From NCBI RefSeq assembly GCF_001316105.1, contig NZ_BBCP01000001.1, positions 1 to 64,000 of the forward strand: a DNA stretch of 64,000 nucleotides. Reading direction: 5' to 3'. A model generated the notes under the pieces. It saw nothing but the letters and a program-made list of their open reading frames with translations, had not been told where the DNA came from and did not search any database. The position numbers and the translations under genes were made by a program. This document shows, piece after piece, positions 10,149 to 20,415 of this stretch (positions within the stretch are counted from its first letter, which is position 1; every line of letters starts with the position of its first letter). Source of the stretch: Thermogymnomonas acidicola JCM 13583. Lineage in GTDB: Archaea > Thermoplasmatota > Thermoplasmata > Thermoplasmatales > Thermoplasmataceae.

Positions 10149-10235
10149 GTCGGGGGGGTAGCCTAGCCCGGTAAGGCGGTAGACTCGAGATCTACTGCTC
10201 TCTGTAGCTCGGGAGTTCGAATCTCCCCCCCGACG
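10149..10235 (+). tRNA. tRNA-Ser (CGA) with three surplus G residues as written
   Basis: Class II tRNA: D arm AGCCTAGCCCGGTAAGGC, anticodon stem GTAGA/TCTAC around CTCGAGA (anticodon CGA), long variable arm, T loop TTCGAAT, discriminator G. The 3' acceptor strand CCCCGAC pairs with GTCGGGG, leaving exactly four G, but the 5' strand has seven G (10152-10158) before TA of positions 8-9. Three G are therefore unpaired in the acceptor/D junction. As written it could not fold normally. Confidence 0.9.
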
Positions 10236-10283
10236 TCCCTGCAAAAATTTTCCCTTTCCCGGCATGCTGGACAGTTTTGAGCT

Positions 10284-10294
10284 TTATTTAAATA
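10284..10294 (+). promoter_or_regulatory. TATA box of the Lrp regulator
   Basis: TTTATTTAAATA, a strong archaeal TATA match, lies 22-32 nt before GTG 10316, which places transcription start at or near the start codon. Confidence 0.6.
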
Positions 10295-10315
10295 CTGGTT
10301 AACAGATTTCGTAGG

Positions 10316-10752
10316 GTGAGCGGCTGGATAAAAAGGACATTCTCATAATCCGCTACCTCTCCGAACATGGGAGGGACAAGATATCGAACATATCTTCAAG
10401 CCTCGGGATACCCAGGGCAACGGTGTTCGAGAGGATCCAGAAGCTGGTCGCTTCCGGATACATCAAGAAGTTCACGATTGAGGTGGACTTCGAAAAGCTG
10501 GGGTTGCCGATCCTCTCCTACATCCTCCTGCACCACGGCTTGGGAAGCGTTGAGGACACTCTCCGGAGGCTTTCCTCCCTTGACTGCGTGGTGAGCGCTG
10601 CTCTCACCACGGGGTGCTGGGACATCATCATGCTCACTGCCCACCGCTCCATGAAGGACCTGTCTGACTTCGTGGTGAACGAGCTGCAGAGGCTCACTGG
10701 CTCCGGCAACTTCCAGATACTCCCCCCCGTCATGAGGCTTGAGAAGCAGTGA
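10316..10752 (+). CDS. Lrp/AsnC-family transcriptional regulator
   Basis: N-terminal winged HTH (LDKKDILIIRYLSEHGRDK, then SSLGIPRATVFERIQKLVASGYI) and C-terminal ligand/oligomer domain (ILLHHGLGSVEDTLRRLSS...). About 145 residues, usual length. The GTG 10316 frame needs one base restored in AGCGG near 10319-10324 to join the LDKKDIL frame. It is followed 60 nt later by the second geranylgeranyl-reductase-type gene, which has its own TATA element; control of that gene is possible but not shown. Confidence 0.85.
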
Positions 10753-10770
10753 CCAGGGATGTGAAATAGA

Positions 10771-10778
10771 TTTATATT
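10771..10778 (+). promoter_or_regulatory. TATA box of second reductase
   Basis: TAGATTTATATTGC lies about 35-42 nt before ATG 10813, a good archaeal TATA match in the 60-nt gap after the Lrp gene. Confidence 0.6.
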
Positions 10779-10812
10779 GCTAGGATCATACTCGTCACAG
10801 CTTGCGATCGGT

Positions 10813-12276
10813 ATGACAGCGGATGGAAAGTATGATGTGATTGTGGCAGGGGCAGGCCTGGCAGGTTGCCTCGCCGCCACTACTGCTGCGAAGGCTGGGG
10901 CAAATGTGCTGTTACTTGACAGGAACCCGGAGAGCGAGGTGGGAAAGAAAACAGTATGGGGATGGACGTGCGGAGATGCGGTTGCCAAGTCCCACCTGGA
11001 CTTCGTGAACAGGAAGACGGGCATCACCTTCTCCAGGCCAGAGCTTGACAACCCTGTCACGGGCGTTCTCGCCATCTCACCGGACATGCAGACGAAGTTC
11101 ATGTTCGATGGCGAGGGCTTCATCCTGGACAGACCGGAGTTTGAGGCAAAGCTCCTGAGGGCGGCCCTTTCTGCCGGAGCGCATTACGAGAGCAGCTTTG
11201 AGGTCGAGGCCCCGGTACTCGAGGACAGCAGGGTCGTCGGGGGGGTGGAGGGAAAGGACAGGAACGGGCAGAAGCGCGAATACAGAGCAAAGGTCGTTGT
11301 GGACGCCCTGGGGGGGATATCCACTGTCCTCAGGAGGAAACTGCCAGAGAACCCCCTACGTGGAGAGGCAGATAGATATCGACGACATTGAGAGCACGGG
11401 CCGCTACATATATGAGTTCGACCTAGACCATGAGGATCTGAACTATTACGACCCGAAGAACGCGCTGATCCACCTTAACCCTGTGCTGGCACCAGGCGGT
11501 TACGGCTGGGTGTTTCCGAAGAGCGGGAACAAGGTCAACATAGGCCTCGGCGTCCAGAAGAAGAGCCTTGAGATAAGGAACAAGAAGCTCGGGAAGAACG
11601 ACAACCTGCAGTCCCTCATAGACCAGTACGTGAAGTGGAACCCCACACTGAAGAACCTGAGGCTGTTCAACAAGAACAACAACGGCAAGGGCATGTGGTC
11701 CGTGGCCGTGAGGAGGCAGATGGAGAGCCTCGTCTTCAATGGCTACATGGGGGGGCTGGGGGGGACAGCATGGCCATGCCGAACCCCCCCATAAGTGCCG
11801 GTGGCATAGGCCCGGCGCTCATATCCGGTTGCCTCGTTGGGGAACACGCGGCCAGGGCAGCGCTTGAGAACGACACGAGCATAAGTAACCTCTGGCAGTA
11901 CAACCTTGACTTCAACCAGGCCTATGGGAAGAGGATGGCGGGCCTGGAGGTGTTCAGGATATACCTGCAGTCTCTCAACACGGATATACTGAACTACGGC
12001 ATGAAGACGTTCCTGACGGTCAAGGAAGCCACCGAGATAACCTACGGTCGCATACCGAAGCTGAGCCTGGCCTCGAAGTTCAAGATGGTGCTCAAGGGTG
12101 CAGCGAACATAAACGCCTTCTCCAGCATGCTTTTTGCAATCAACAGGATGAAGGAACTAAACGAGATCTACGAGCAGTACCCGGAGAAGCCGGAGGGGGG
12201 GTTCCTGCCCTGGAAGAAGAAGGTGCAGGCCATAATAGAGGATGCAAAGGAGAGGTTCAAGCCGAACCCGATCTGA
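10813..12276 (+). CDS. Second geranylgeranyl reductase family flavoprotein, frame-broken
   Basis: FAD-dependent paralogue of the gene at 6216. Rossmann motif VIVAGAGLAGCLAATTAAKAG, substrate-site motif PGGYGWVFPKSGNKVNIGLGV, and the second FAD motif GLGDSMAMPNPPISAGGIGP. It carries a longer helical C-terminal region of about 150 residues than the first copy. ATG 10813 fits the TATA spacing; the upstream in-frame start at 10777 is less likely. Breaks near 11346-11362 (accccctacgtgg) and in G7/G6 runs at 11748-11764. About 485 residues. Likely acts on archaeal lipid or isoprenoid quinone side chains; substrate unproven. Confidence 0.85.
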
Positions 12277-12914
12277 CCTTTTTCTTATAGTACTCACAGT
12301 ACTGTGAGACCTTACACTCCCCCCCACATTTGGGGCCTACCGGCCTGCACACGTGCTTCCCGAACTCCACAAGTGTGGGGTTGAAACCGAGCCAGAGGTC
12401 CTCCGGGACTATCCTTCTCAGGTCTTCCTCAGTCTCCTCTGGCTTCTTTGTGCTTACCCAGCCTATCCTGTTGGCTATCCTGTGGACGTGGGTGTCCACA
12501 GCGATCGCGGGAATGCCGAACGCATCTGCAAGCACTACGTTTGCGGTTTTCCTCCCAACTCCGGGTATTGTCACGAGCTCCTCCAGCGTGCTCGGCACCC
12601 TGCCACCAAAGCGTCCCACCACTGTCTTTGCAACCTCAATGACCCTCCCTGCCTTGACCCTGCTGAACCCGACCCTCCTTATGATCTGCCTGACCTCCTC
12701 CGGGTCCGCCCTGGCCAGGGCCTCAGCTGTCCGGTAGCGTTCGAAGAGGGCCCTGGCAGAGGCATCCGTGACCTCGTCCTTTGTCCTGTGCGAGAGCACC
12801 GTTGTTATGAGGACAGAATGGGTCGGAGAACTCGAAGTGGTGCGGCGGGCTCTGCGACTTTATCAGCCCGTAGATCTCCCTCACTTTCCCTGCTGCCTGG
12901 TCTCCAGCTGGCAT
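12257..12914 (-). CDS. nth: Endonuclease III (bifunctional DNA glycosylase/AP lyase)
   Basis: Removes oxidised pyrimidines from DNA. Helix-hairpin-helix IPGVGRKTANVV holds the catalytic Lys; the catalytic Asp is in AVDTHVHRIANR. The C-terminal cluster motif is C-x6-C-x3-C-x5-C as written, whereas the family invariably has C-x6-C-x2-C-x5-C; the surplus Gly comes from a 7-C run near 12319-12325. The N-terminal half is joined by restoring two bases near 12813-12816 (DPF-WVLITTVLSHRTKDE). ATG 12914 overlaps carB by 34 nt; its 3' end overlaps the reductase by 20 nt (convergent). Confidence 0.93.
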
Positions 12915-15900
12915 ACCCAGTACTCTGATATCTCCCTTGCATCGGTAGGCGTATTATAAAGCAAGCTGTCGACCAAGGCCTCAGCCAGGCGCACGTTTGT
13001 GACCAGGGGTGTACCCTTCATGATCGATACCCTCCTTATCTCGAAGCCGTCCCTGATGGAGCCACTCATATCGGTTGGCGTGTTTATCACGAATGACACC
13101 AGGCCGAGGGCTATGGCCTCGTCCACCCTGGGCCTCCTGACGTCATCTATGCGGTAGACCACATCGGCCTCTATGCCATGCCTGGAGAGGAACTCCTTGG
13201 TGCCAGGGGGGGTGGAATATATCTTGAAACCCTTCTCCCTCAGCTTCCTGGCTACCCTGAGCACGTCTGGCTTGTCCCTGTCACTGACCGTTATCAGGAC
13301 GGAGTTCCCAAGACTGGACTTTCCGAACATCACCTGTGATGCCTTGTATATGGCCTCATTCAGTGTCATCCCGGCACCGAAGCCTTCGCCTGTGGACTTC
13401 ATCTCCGGGCCCAGTACCGTGTCCAGGTCCCTGAACCTCTTGAACGGGAACACCGGCACCTTCACGAAGTAGGCCCTGGGCTCCACGTGCTCCACAGACA
13501 GCCTGCCTCCGAGCATGCACAGCACCCCCCCTCCCTCACCCAGTCGACACCAGTTGCCTTGGCAACGAAGGGGAGGCTCCTGCTTGAGCGTGCGTTCAGC
13601 TCGATTATGTAGACATCGCCTGACTTCACAGCGACCTGAAGGTTGGAAAGCCCGCACAGGCCGAACTCAAGGGTCAGCCTGTCCACTATGCCCACTATCT
13701 TCGAGTAGATGTCCTGGGGGCACCATGCCGGCCCGAGGACCATGGTGGCATCTCCGGAGTGTGTCCCGGCCTCCTCTATGTGCACGGAGATCCCGGCTAT
13801 CACGCTCCTCATGCCATCAGAGACGAAGTCCACGTCCATCTCAGTGGCGCTCTCTATGTACCTGCTCACAACGACAGGGTATCCCGGGCGGTCCTTGAAT
13901 ATCTCTGCGACCCTCTCCCTGACGGCCTGGATGTCGTAGAGTATGTCCATGGCACGGCCACCGATGATGAAACTCGACCTGACTATGACCGGCAGGCCAA
14001 CCTTTTCTGTCTTCCTGATCGCCTCCTCATCGTTTGAAACGATGGCGAACTCTGGCTGCAGCAGCCCCCCCAGGCGGTTGAGTGCGTTGGCGAAGAGGCC
14101 CCCCCTGTCCTCGATCCTGTTTATCGATGATGGCTTCGTGCCCAGTATCATGCCCTCTCCGAAGAGTTTCCCCCCCAGGTCTCCTGCCATGTTCTGCCCC
14201 GTCTGGCCAGAGAACTGTATTATTATGCCGTCTGCCCTCTCCCTGGCCACGATGTTCGACACATGCTCCAGGGTGAGGGGGGGCTCGAAGTAGAGGGCAT
14301 CGGACACGTCAAAATCTGTGGACACCGTCTCAGGGTTGCTGTTCACCATTATTGTCCTTATGCCCAGCGCCCTAAGCGCCATAACTGCCTTAACGGAGCC
14401 GTAGTCGAACTCCAGGCCCTGGGATATCCTGTTCGGGCCGGATCCCATCACGATTATGCTCTTCCCACTCTTCTCCGGCAGGAACTCGCTCTCACTCTCG
14501 TAGGTGGAGTAGAGGTATGGCGTGTCCGCCTGGAACTCCCCCCCTGAACAGGTGTCTATGGACTTGTATGCAGGCAGGATGCCCCCCCTTTCGAGCCTCC
14601 ACCTGACCACGTCCGCTTCCGAAATGCCGGTGAACCTCGCTATGAGGTAGTCAGGAATGCCCATCCTCTTGAACTCGTAGAGGTTGTCAGGTATCTTCCC
14701 CCCCCACTCCAGCTCCTTGAGCTTGTCCACTATGTTCTTCATCTTGTGCACAAAGTAATCCGGGTAACCGCACATCTCCGCTATGTCCTCAGGCCTCCAC
14801 CCCCTGAAGAGTGCCTCGAAAACGGCGAAGAGCCTCCTGTCATTAGGTACGGTGAGGAGCCTGCGCAGCTCGCTGTCCGATGCGTCAAGCCTGAGCCTCC
14901 TGCTGTCCTCGGTCTCCAGGGAAGCGACCGCCTTCATCAGGGCCTCCTCGAACGTCCTGCCGATGCCCATGACCTCGCCGATGGACTTCATCTGGACACC
15001 AATCGTCCTGTCGACGTGGAACTTGTCAAAGGGCCACCTCGGTATCTTCACTGTTATGTAGTCCAGTGACGGCTCGTATGCGGCATAGGTGTTGCCCGTT
15101 ATGGGGTTCCTTATCTCAGGAAGGAGGTAGCCAAGGGCGATCTTCGCTGATACCCTGGCTATGGGGTATCCGCTGGCCTTGGACGCCAGTGCCGATGACC
15201 TCGATGTCCTCGGGTTTACCTCAACCACATAGTACCTGTGTTCCCTGCTGTCAAGGGCGAACTGTATGTTGCACGCCCCCTTTATGTCCAGCGCACTTAT
15301 CACATGGATGGCAGCATCCCTCAGCATGTGGTACTCCTCATCACTGAGCGTCTGCGACGGCGTCACCACTATGCTTTCGCCTGTGTGCACTCCCATGGGG
15401 TCGAGGTTCTCCATGTTGCACACCGTGATGCAGTTCCCAGCGCTGTCCCTGATCACCTCATACTCGAGCTCCTTGAGGCCAGCAATGGACCTCTCCACCT
15501 CAATGGTCTCCTCAGGGTTGAGCCTGAAGTACTCATCGCAGATCTCTCTGAGCTTCTGGAGGTTCGGCACAATGGTGCCCCCCCCGGAACCGCCCAGGGT
15601 GAATGAGGTGCGCACTATGTACGCAGATTCCTCCATTCCCTGCAGTGTGTCCATGTAGTTTTCAGCGCTTAGCTCGTATGATTCAGGTATCGGCTCCCCC
15701 CCTATCTGCTCCATGAGCCTGTGGAACAGCGTCCTGTTCTCCGCCAGCCTGATCGATTCCACGCCTGTTCCCAGGATCCGCACGTTCAGTTCCCTGAGTA
15801 TTCCCCTCCTGTCTAGCTCCACCGCCATGTTGAGGCCTGTCTGGCCCCCCCATGGTCGCTATGATCGAATCAACGTTCTCAGCCTTTATGATCTTCACTA

Positions 15901-16129
15901 TGTTCTCCACAGTTATGGGTTCCAGGTAAACACGGTCCGCCACGGCGTGGTCTGTCTGTATGGTGGCGGGGTTTGAGTTTATCAGGACCACCCTCACACC
16001 CTCCTCCCTCAGGGAGAGGCATGCCTGCGAGCCCGCGTAGTCAAACTCAGCCGCCTGCCCGATAACAACCGGGCCGGAACCTATAACGAGGACGCACTTC
16101 ACGTCAGGTATCTTTGGCACCTCAATCAC
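12881..16129 (-). CDS. carB: Carbamoyl-phosphate synthase large subunit, frame-broken
   Basis: Makes carbamoyl phosphate from ammonia, bicarbonate and two ATP for pyrimidine and arginine synthesis. N-terminal carboxyphosphate half ([24 protein letters not shown]), central oligomerisation helix region, second ATP-grasp half starting [20 protein letters not shown], and a C-terminal MGS-like regulatory domain ([11 protein letters not shown]...). About 1,080 residues, normal. GTG 16129 overlaps the carA stop (GTGATTGA), implying translational coupling. Breaks at the C7 runs 15845-15851 and 13525-13531; other runs add Gly in-frame ([11 protein letters not shown]). Confidence 0.95.
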
Positions 16130-17183
16130 CTACCCTTTCAATGAGGGAATCGAAGAAGGCACTGGCATCGTGGGGCCCAGGCGAGGCCTCGGGGGGGTGG
16201 TACTGCACCGAGTAAACATTCCTGGCCCTGTCCTCCATGGCCTCCACAGTACCGTCGTTCACATCCCACTGGAGAACCTTGAGCCTGTGCCCTTCAGCGT
16301 GTCCGGGTCAACCGCATAGCCGTGGTTGTGGGTTGTCACTATGCTCCTCCTGCCGTCCGTGACCGCATGGTTAGAGCCCCCCCTGTGCCCGAACTTCATC
16401 TTCCTCGTGGACGCGCCGTACGCCTGGGCTATTATCTGGTGCCCCAGGCAGACGCCGAAGGTAGGTACCCTTCCTATGCAGGACTGCACGAAGTTGACAA
16501 CGGGCCTAAGAGACTGGTGGGCCGGGTCACCGGGCCCGTTTGATATGAAGAGGAGGTCGTAATCATCAATATCGATGGCAGAGAAGTCGTGGTCATAGTT
16601 CACGGTGTGCAGCGTGAACCTCCTAGCCATCTGCTCCCTGAGGCTGAACTTCGACCCAACGTCTATGTAGAGGCATTTGAGCCTACCGGAGCCCATGGTG
16701 GCCTCTTCCCTGTCCCTGCAGACGCGCCCCCCCACAAGGTCCAGGGACATTGTGTCGACCCACTGGCCGTGGAACTCCTTGCTGTCAGAGATGACTGCCT
16801 TCATGGCACCCTTCTCCCTTATGTGCCTCACCAGGGCCCTGGTGTCCACAAGGTCAACGCCCGGCACGCCGTTCCTCTCCAGGAACTCCTCAAATTCATC
16901 CCCCTGGCTTCCCTGCACCCAGCACCGAATGGGCGTCCCTGGTGATTACGCCGGACACCCTCGCCCTCTCCGACTCCATCTTTCCTGCCGAAAGGCTGTA
17001 GTTGGCAATCGTGGGAGACGCAAAGACCAGCATCTGGCCCTCGTACGAAGGGTCAGTGATCGCTTCCAGGTAGCCAGTCATGGCTGTGGTGAACACGATC
17101 TCGGACTGGGCCTCTCTGTCTGCACCGTATGGCACGCCGTCAAACACAGTGCCATCCTCCAGTATAACATACCTCCTTTCCAT
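16122..17183 (-). CDS. carA: Carbamoyl-phosphate synthase small subunit, frame-broken
   Basis: Glutamine amidotransferase that feeds ammonia to CarB. N-terminal CarA domain ([30 protein letters not shown]), then the class I GATase domain with nucleophile motif [11 protein letters not shown] and catalytic His in [12 protein letters not shown]. The His motif carries a surplus Pro from the 7-nt run at 16191-16197; the family has YHPEAS. Further breaks: C5 for C4 at 16900-16904 and a missing base near 16288-16292. ATG 17183 ([11 protein letters not shown]) is the family start. About 350 residues. Confidence 0.95.
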
Positions 17184-17312
17184 CAGAACCACCAATCAGG
17201 AAAAAGCAGATCCCCCCCCGGTTGAGCTCACAATCCCAGATGCTTCCCAGGGGGTTCACCTTGCTGACCTCTAGGGGATTCCTTATCTCTCTTGTAATAA
17301 ATTGTTTTCTGT

Positions 17313-17320
17313 TATAAAAT
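17313..17320 (-). promoter_or_regulatory. Possible promoter for carAB
   Basis: The 148 nt between carA and cutA are AT-rich; on the minus strand AAATTTTATAACAG is a TATA-like element about 130 nt before the carA ATG, leaving a leader of roughly 100 nt. No attenuator-like hairpin was recognised. Confidence 0.35.
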
Positions 17321-17331
17321 TTCAAACGGTG

Positions 17332-17682
17332 TTAAAAATTTTGACCATTGTCGGTAATCTTAGCTTTACTATTAACAGTTCTGTCAATCCAGTCAAGGTA
17401 CTCGCCACTTCCCGCATCTACTGGCATGAATATTATTTCAGGCAGCTGGTATGAATGTTCTCTCTTCACAAGATCGATTATCCCTGGCACCTCGGTTTCT
17501 GTTGTCTTCACCACGGCCAGGTACTCCCGGTCATCCGCGATCTTCCCTTCCCACCAGTACATGGAGTTCACTGGCACTATGTTAACGCACGCTGCCAGCT
17601 TCCCCTCGAGGATCTTGAGCGAGATCTTCCTTGCCTCCTCCTCACTGCCAAAGGTCAGGAGGCCTATGAGGTGCTTCACCAT
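17332..17682 (-). CDS. cutA: CutA divalent-cation tolerance protein
   Basis: Trimeric ferredoxin-like protein of about 116 residues with the family segments KILEGKLAACVNIVP, MYWWEGKI, EYLAVVKTTE and HSYQLPEIIFMPVDAGSGEYLDWI. Physiological role is not settled (metal tolerance in bacteria). The ATG overlaps the sfsA stop (CTATGGTGA), so the two are co-translated. No frame damage; it contains no long G or C run. Confidence 0.95.
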   Translation of the reverse strand: MVKHLIGLLTFGSEEEARKISLKILEGKLAACVNIVPVNSMYWWEGKIADDREYLAVVKTTETEVPGIIDLVKREHSYQLPEIIFMPVDAGSGEYLDWIDRTVNSKAKITDNGQNF

Positions 17683-18365
17683 AGTACCTGGATCTCCTCC
17701 CTGTAGATTACACTGCGCCCATCGAACCTGAAGCCCAGTGCACGCACCTCCACCCCTCCATCGTATGCCTGCCTGAGGGCCTCACTGAACGCCGGGTCGC
17801 GTTCCCTGTTGGCCATGAAGAACCTCGCCCCCCCTGACCTCAGCACAAGGAATAGGACAGCGGCCCTGCTCCCTGCTCAGAGATCCTCCTCAGCCCCCCC
17901 TCAGGTGCCTCACGCCCCCCCTCTCCGTGGGTGCGTCCGGGAAGAGGGCAATGTCACCCTGGATGAGAGAGCAGCCCTTGACCTCCACAACCGTACCGTC
18001 AACAAGGAAGTCGAACCTCGAATCGCCGACCTTCACCTCAGGCCTCGCCTCTCTGCCAAGCAGCGATTCAGCGATCTTCCTGTGAACGCTGCTGTCAGTG
18101 AGGGCCCACTCCCCACCTTGCTGGAAGGCAATGAGCCAGAGGCCGGTCTTTCCCCCCCGTGGGGGGGCCTGAGCAGCACCGGCGTACCGGGATGGTGAAC
18201 TCCTGCAGCCGTCCGGGGTCGTGCAGGTGTGCGGTCACCTTCCTCCCCTCAACCTCCACCACAGTGAGGAACCTGTTTGGCCTCTCAATGAACCTCCCCT
18301 GGAACAGCGGCCCGCTGTAGGTGAAGCAGGGACTCGGGCCTCAGGATGCGCACCACGCCTACGGC
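17676..18365 (-). CDS. sfsA: SfsA-family protein (sugar fermentation stimulation), multiply frame-broken
   Basis: Assembled from three frames: [29 protein letters not shown] (DNA-binding OB-like part), then VGDSRFDFLVDGTVVEVKGCSLIQG, ALFPDAPTERG, and a nuclease-like C-terminus FFMANRERDPAFSEALRQAYDGGVEV...FRFDG. These are the SfsA blocks in order, including the VEVKG and FPDAPTERG signatures. Breaks cluster at C7/G7 runs near 17829-17835, 17893-17925 and 18150-18170. The start is uncertain; GTG/ATG candidates near 18345-18365 precede RILRPESLLHYSGPL. About 225 residues. Biochemical role unclear. Confidence 0.75.
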
Positions 18366-18578
18366 ATGGGTTCGGTGCATAACAATGTGTTCTTCCACCG
18401 GCACAGGCAGTCCGGATGTGCTTTAACGGCATTTTCCCGGGGGCAACATGTAATCTGGGCCGATCTCCATGACAGGCGCGCTCCGGGGGGCGGATAACAT
18501 TGCATGGATGTCCACTGCCATCCCCCCCTTCGGATTGTGGACCGCAACTGAAATTAACGGTGCACCGCATTATCATCC
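18366..18578. other. Intergenic region between divergent sfsA and the QueE-like gene
   Basis: No gene recognised. The right end has TGAAATTAACGG (18549-18560), a weak TATA candidate about 20-30 nt before ATG 18579. The left half presumably holds the promoter of the sfsA-cutA pair. Confidence 0.4.
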
Positions 18579-19159
18579 ATGCTCGTTGAAAGTGGTCACA
18601 GGATCAAGGGTGGCAGGTACAGCGGTTCTGCGTCGCTCTACATATCGGTTCCAGGGCCGGTGGCCGGTGGCGGGGGCGCCGGGGGCAGCTGGCCCAGGAC
18701 AGGGAGACGTTGGCCGGTATGAGGAGCGATGGCAGTGTGAGTTATGCTGTGATCGGTGGGGCAGACCCCCCCCTGGTGTACCAGGCCTCTGATTCGCTTG
18801 TCCAGATGGTCAGGGCGCTGCACGAGCTCAAGTATTCTGTGATCCTGGAGGTCAGGGGCAACATCAGGCCACAGGAGTGGGTGAAAAAAGAGGCGGATCT
18901 GTTCCTAGTGCGCCTTGAGCCTGAAATGAAAAGCGTATTCTATGAGGACTCGGTGTTGCTCACATATCCACGCGAGAAAACTGACTACACCGTCGTGTGC
19001 GATGGTGTTGACGATGCCCTGCTGGCCCACTTCTGCCTCACATTCCTGAGGGGGGGTGTTGAGGCCGTATACCTCATCCACAGCGCAGGCCGCGATATAT
19101 CTGCCCTGTCGGAAAAGGTAAAGAAAATCGGGATCAATCCGGTGGATTGCCCGTCCTGA
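18579..19159 (+). CDS. QueE-like radical-SAM-fold protein without cluster cysteines
   Basis: The order of blocks follows 7-carboxy-7-deazaguanine synthase (QueE): ESGHRIKGGRYSGSASLYISVPG corresponds to the family's S-I-QGEG...G-pa-FVRL-aG start, AVIGGADPPLVYQ to the TGGEPLLQ motif, ILEVRGN to the ETNG motif, and a C-terminal strand-helix series follows. But where QueE has the CxxxCxxC/CxxxxxxCxxC cluster motif after that first Gly, the sequence is Gly/Arg-rich and has no Cys codon in any of the three plus frames (18640-18700). A frame break lies in that stretch. About 190 residues. It may be a degenerate paralogue; family assignment is moderate. Confidence 0.45.
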
Positions 19160-19171
19160 CCCGGGAAGGCA

Positions 19172-20409
19172 TCAGACCTCTATTTCCCTTCCGTTGAACG
19201 GGAGGACAACGTTGTAGCCTTCTAGGGCCTCCTGAAGCTTCTCCCTCTGGTCACCGTGGCACAGTACCACAGTCTCGGGATCGACCTGCTTCACGAAGGA
19301 CACAAGGTCATCGTGCCCTGCGTGCGCTGACAGGTCGAAGAATTCCACCTTCATCTCAGGCTTCACGGCGGCACCCGCTATGTTCATGGTGCCGCTCTCC
19401 AGGAGAAGCCTCCCGTTGGTGCCCTCAACCTGGTAACCGGTGAGGAAGATCGCGCTCTTCCTGTCATTGAGCATGTTCTGTATGTAAAACAGGGCTGGGC
19501 CCCCGTCCAGCATGCCACTTGTCGTAATTATTATGTCGCTCTTCAGGGCACGCTGCCTCATCCTGTTGCCCCCCCTCACCTCTATGACCTTCTCCAGTGC
19601 CCTCTGGAACTCCTTCTTCGATCGCAGGAACCCGTTCGTGTTCAGGTATATGCTCGTGATGGAATTCCCCATGCCGTCGACGTATATCTCGTAGCCCGTG
19701 TCTGCCAGGTTCATTATCAGCTCCTGCGTCCTTCCGACTGCGAAAGTGGGCAGTATCACCCTGCCGCCGTCGTCTATGACCTCCTTTATCCTGGCCTTGA
19801 GCCTGGCCATCACCTGCTCTCTGTCCTCGTGGTTCCTGCCTGCATACGTGCTCTCCATGATCAGGATGTCAGATTTCACAGGCTTCGCTCCCACAAGGAG
19901 CTTCGTGTCCCTTGTGTACAGGTCGCCAGTAACCAGGATGCTCCTGGAGTCCTCCATCATCCACATCGTGGAGCCTGGTATGTGGCCCGCGGAATACGGG
20001 GGGGTCACCTGGAACCTCCCCCCCACCTCCTGCGTCTCCCCCCATACCTGGCAACGTCGAGGTACGCGAACAGGGATGAGACATCGTCCTTGTTGAACCT
20101 CACCGGGTAGCCCTCCAGGTTCATGATCTTGACGGAGTCGTCCAGCAGCGGCTTCATGCTGTTTGCTGTCATCAGGGTGGCATGTATGGTCGGCGACGCA
20201 CCCTGGTAGTACAGTGGCAGGGCACCTATGTGGTCAAGGTGCGCGTGTGTTACGAATATGTCACTGACAGGCTCCGGTGGCATCGGGTACTCCGGAGGTT
20301 TGTCAGGTATCACGCCGTAGTCCACGAGCACTTTTGTGTCTCCGTCCGTTATCTTTATTGCCAGCCTGCCTACCTCTTCCGCTCCTCCCAAAAACTTCAG
20401 TTTCGTCAT
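19172..20409 (-). CDS. Beta-CASP metallo-beta-lactamase RNase (aCPSF2-like)
   Basis: RNA endo/5'-exonuclease of the archaeal CPSF/RNase J group. Zn ligands THAHLDHIG (motif 2), SAGHIPGS (motif 3), LVTGDLY (motif 4); beta-CASP motifs ESTYAGR, LPTFAVGRTQEL, TTSGMLDGG and DLSAHAGHDDL. It begins directly with the lactamase domain (MTKLKFLGGAEEVG), so it lacks the N-terminal KH domains of aCPSF1. About 412 residues. One break, a C6 run at 20038-20043 (ARYG-ETQEV). The 7 nt gap to the MTA phosphorylase gene suggests one operon. Confidence 0.92.
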
Positions 20410-20415
20410 GTCATC

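Noticed and set aside
13462-15828. Long plus-strand open frames opposite carB
   Set aside because: They are antisense shadows of a clear carB frame with no protein-like composition or start signals.
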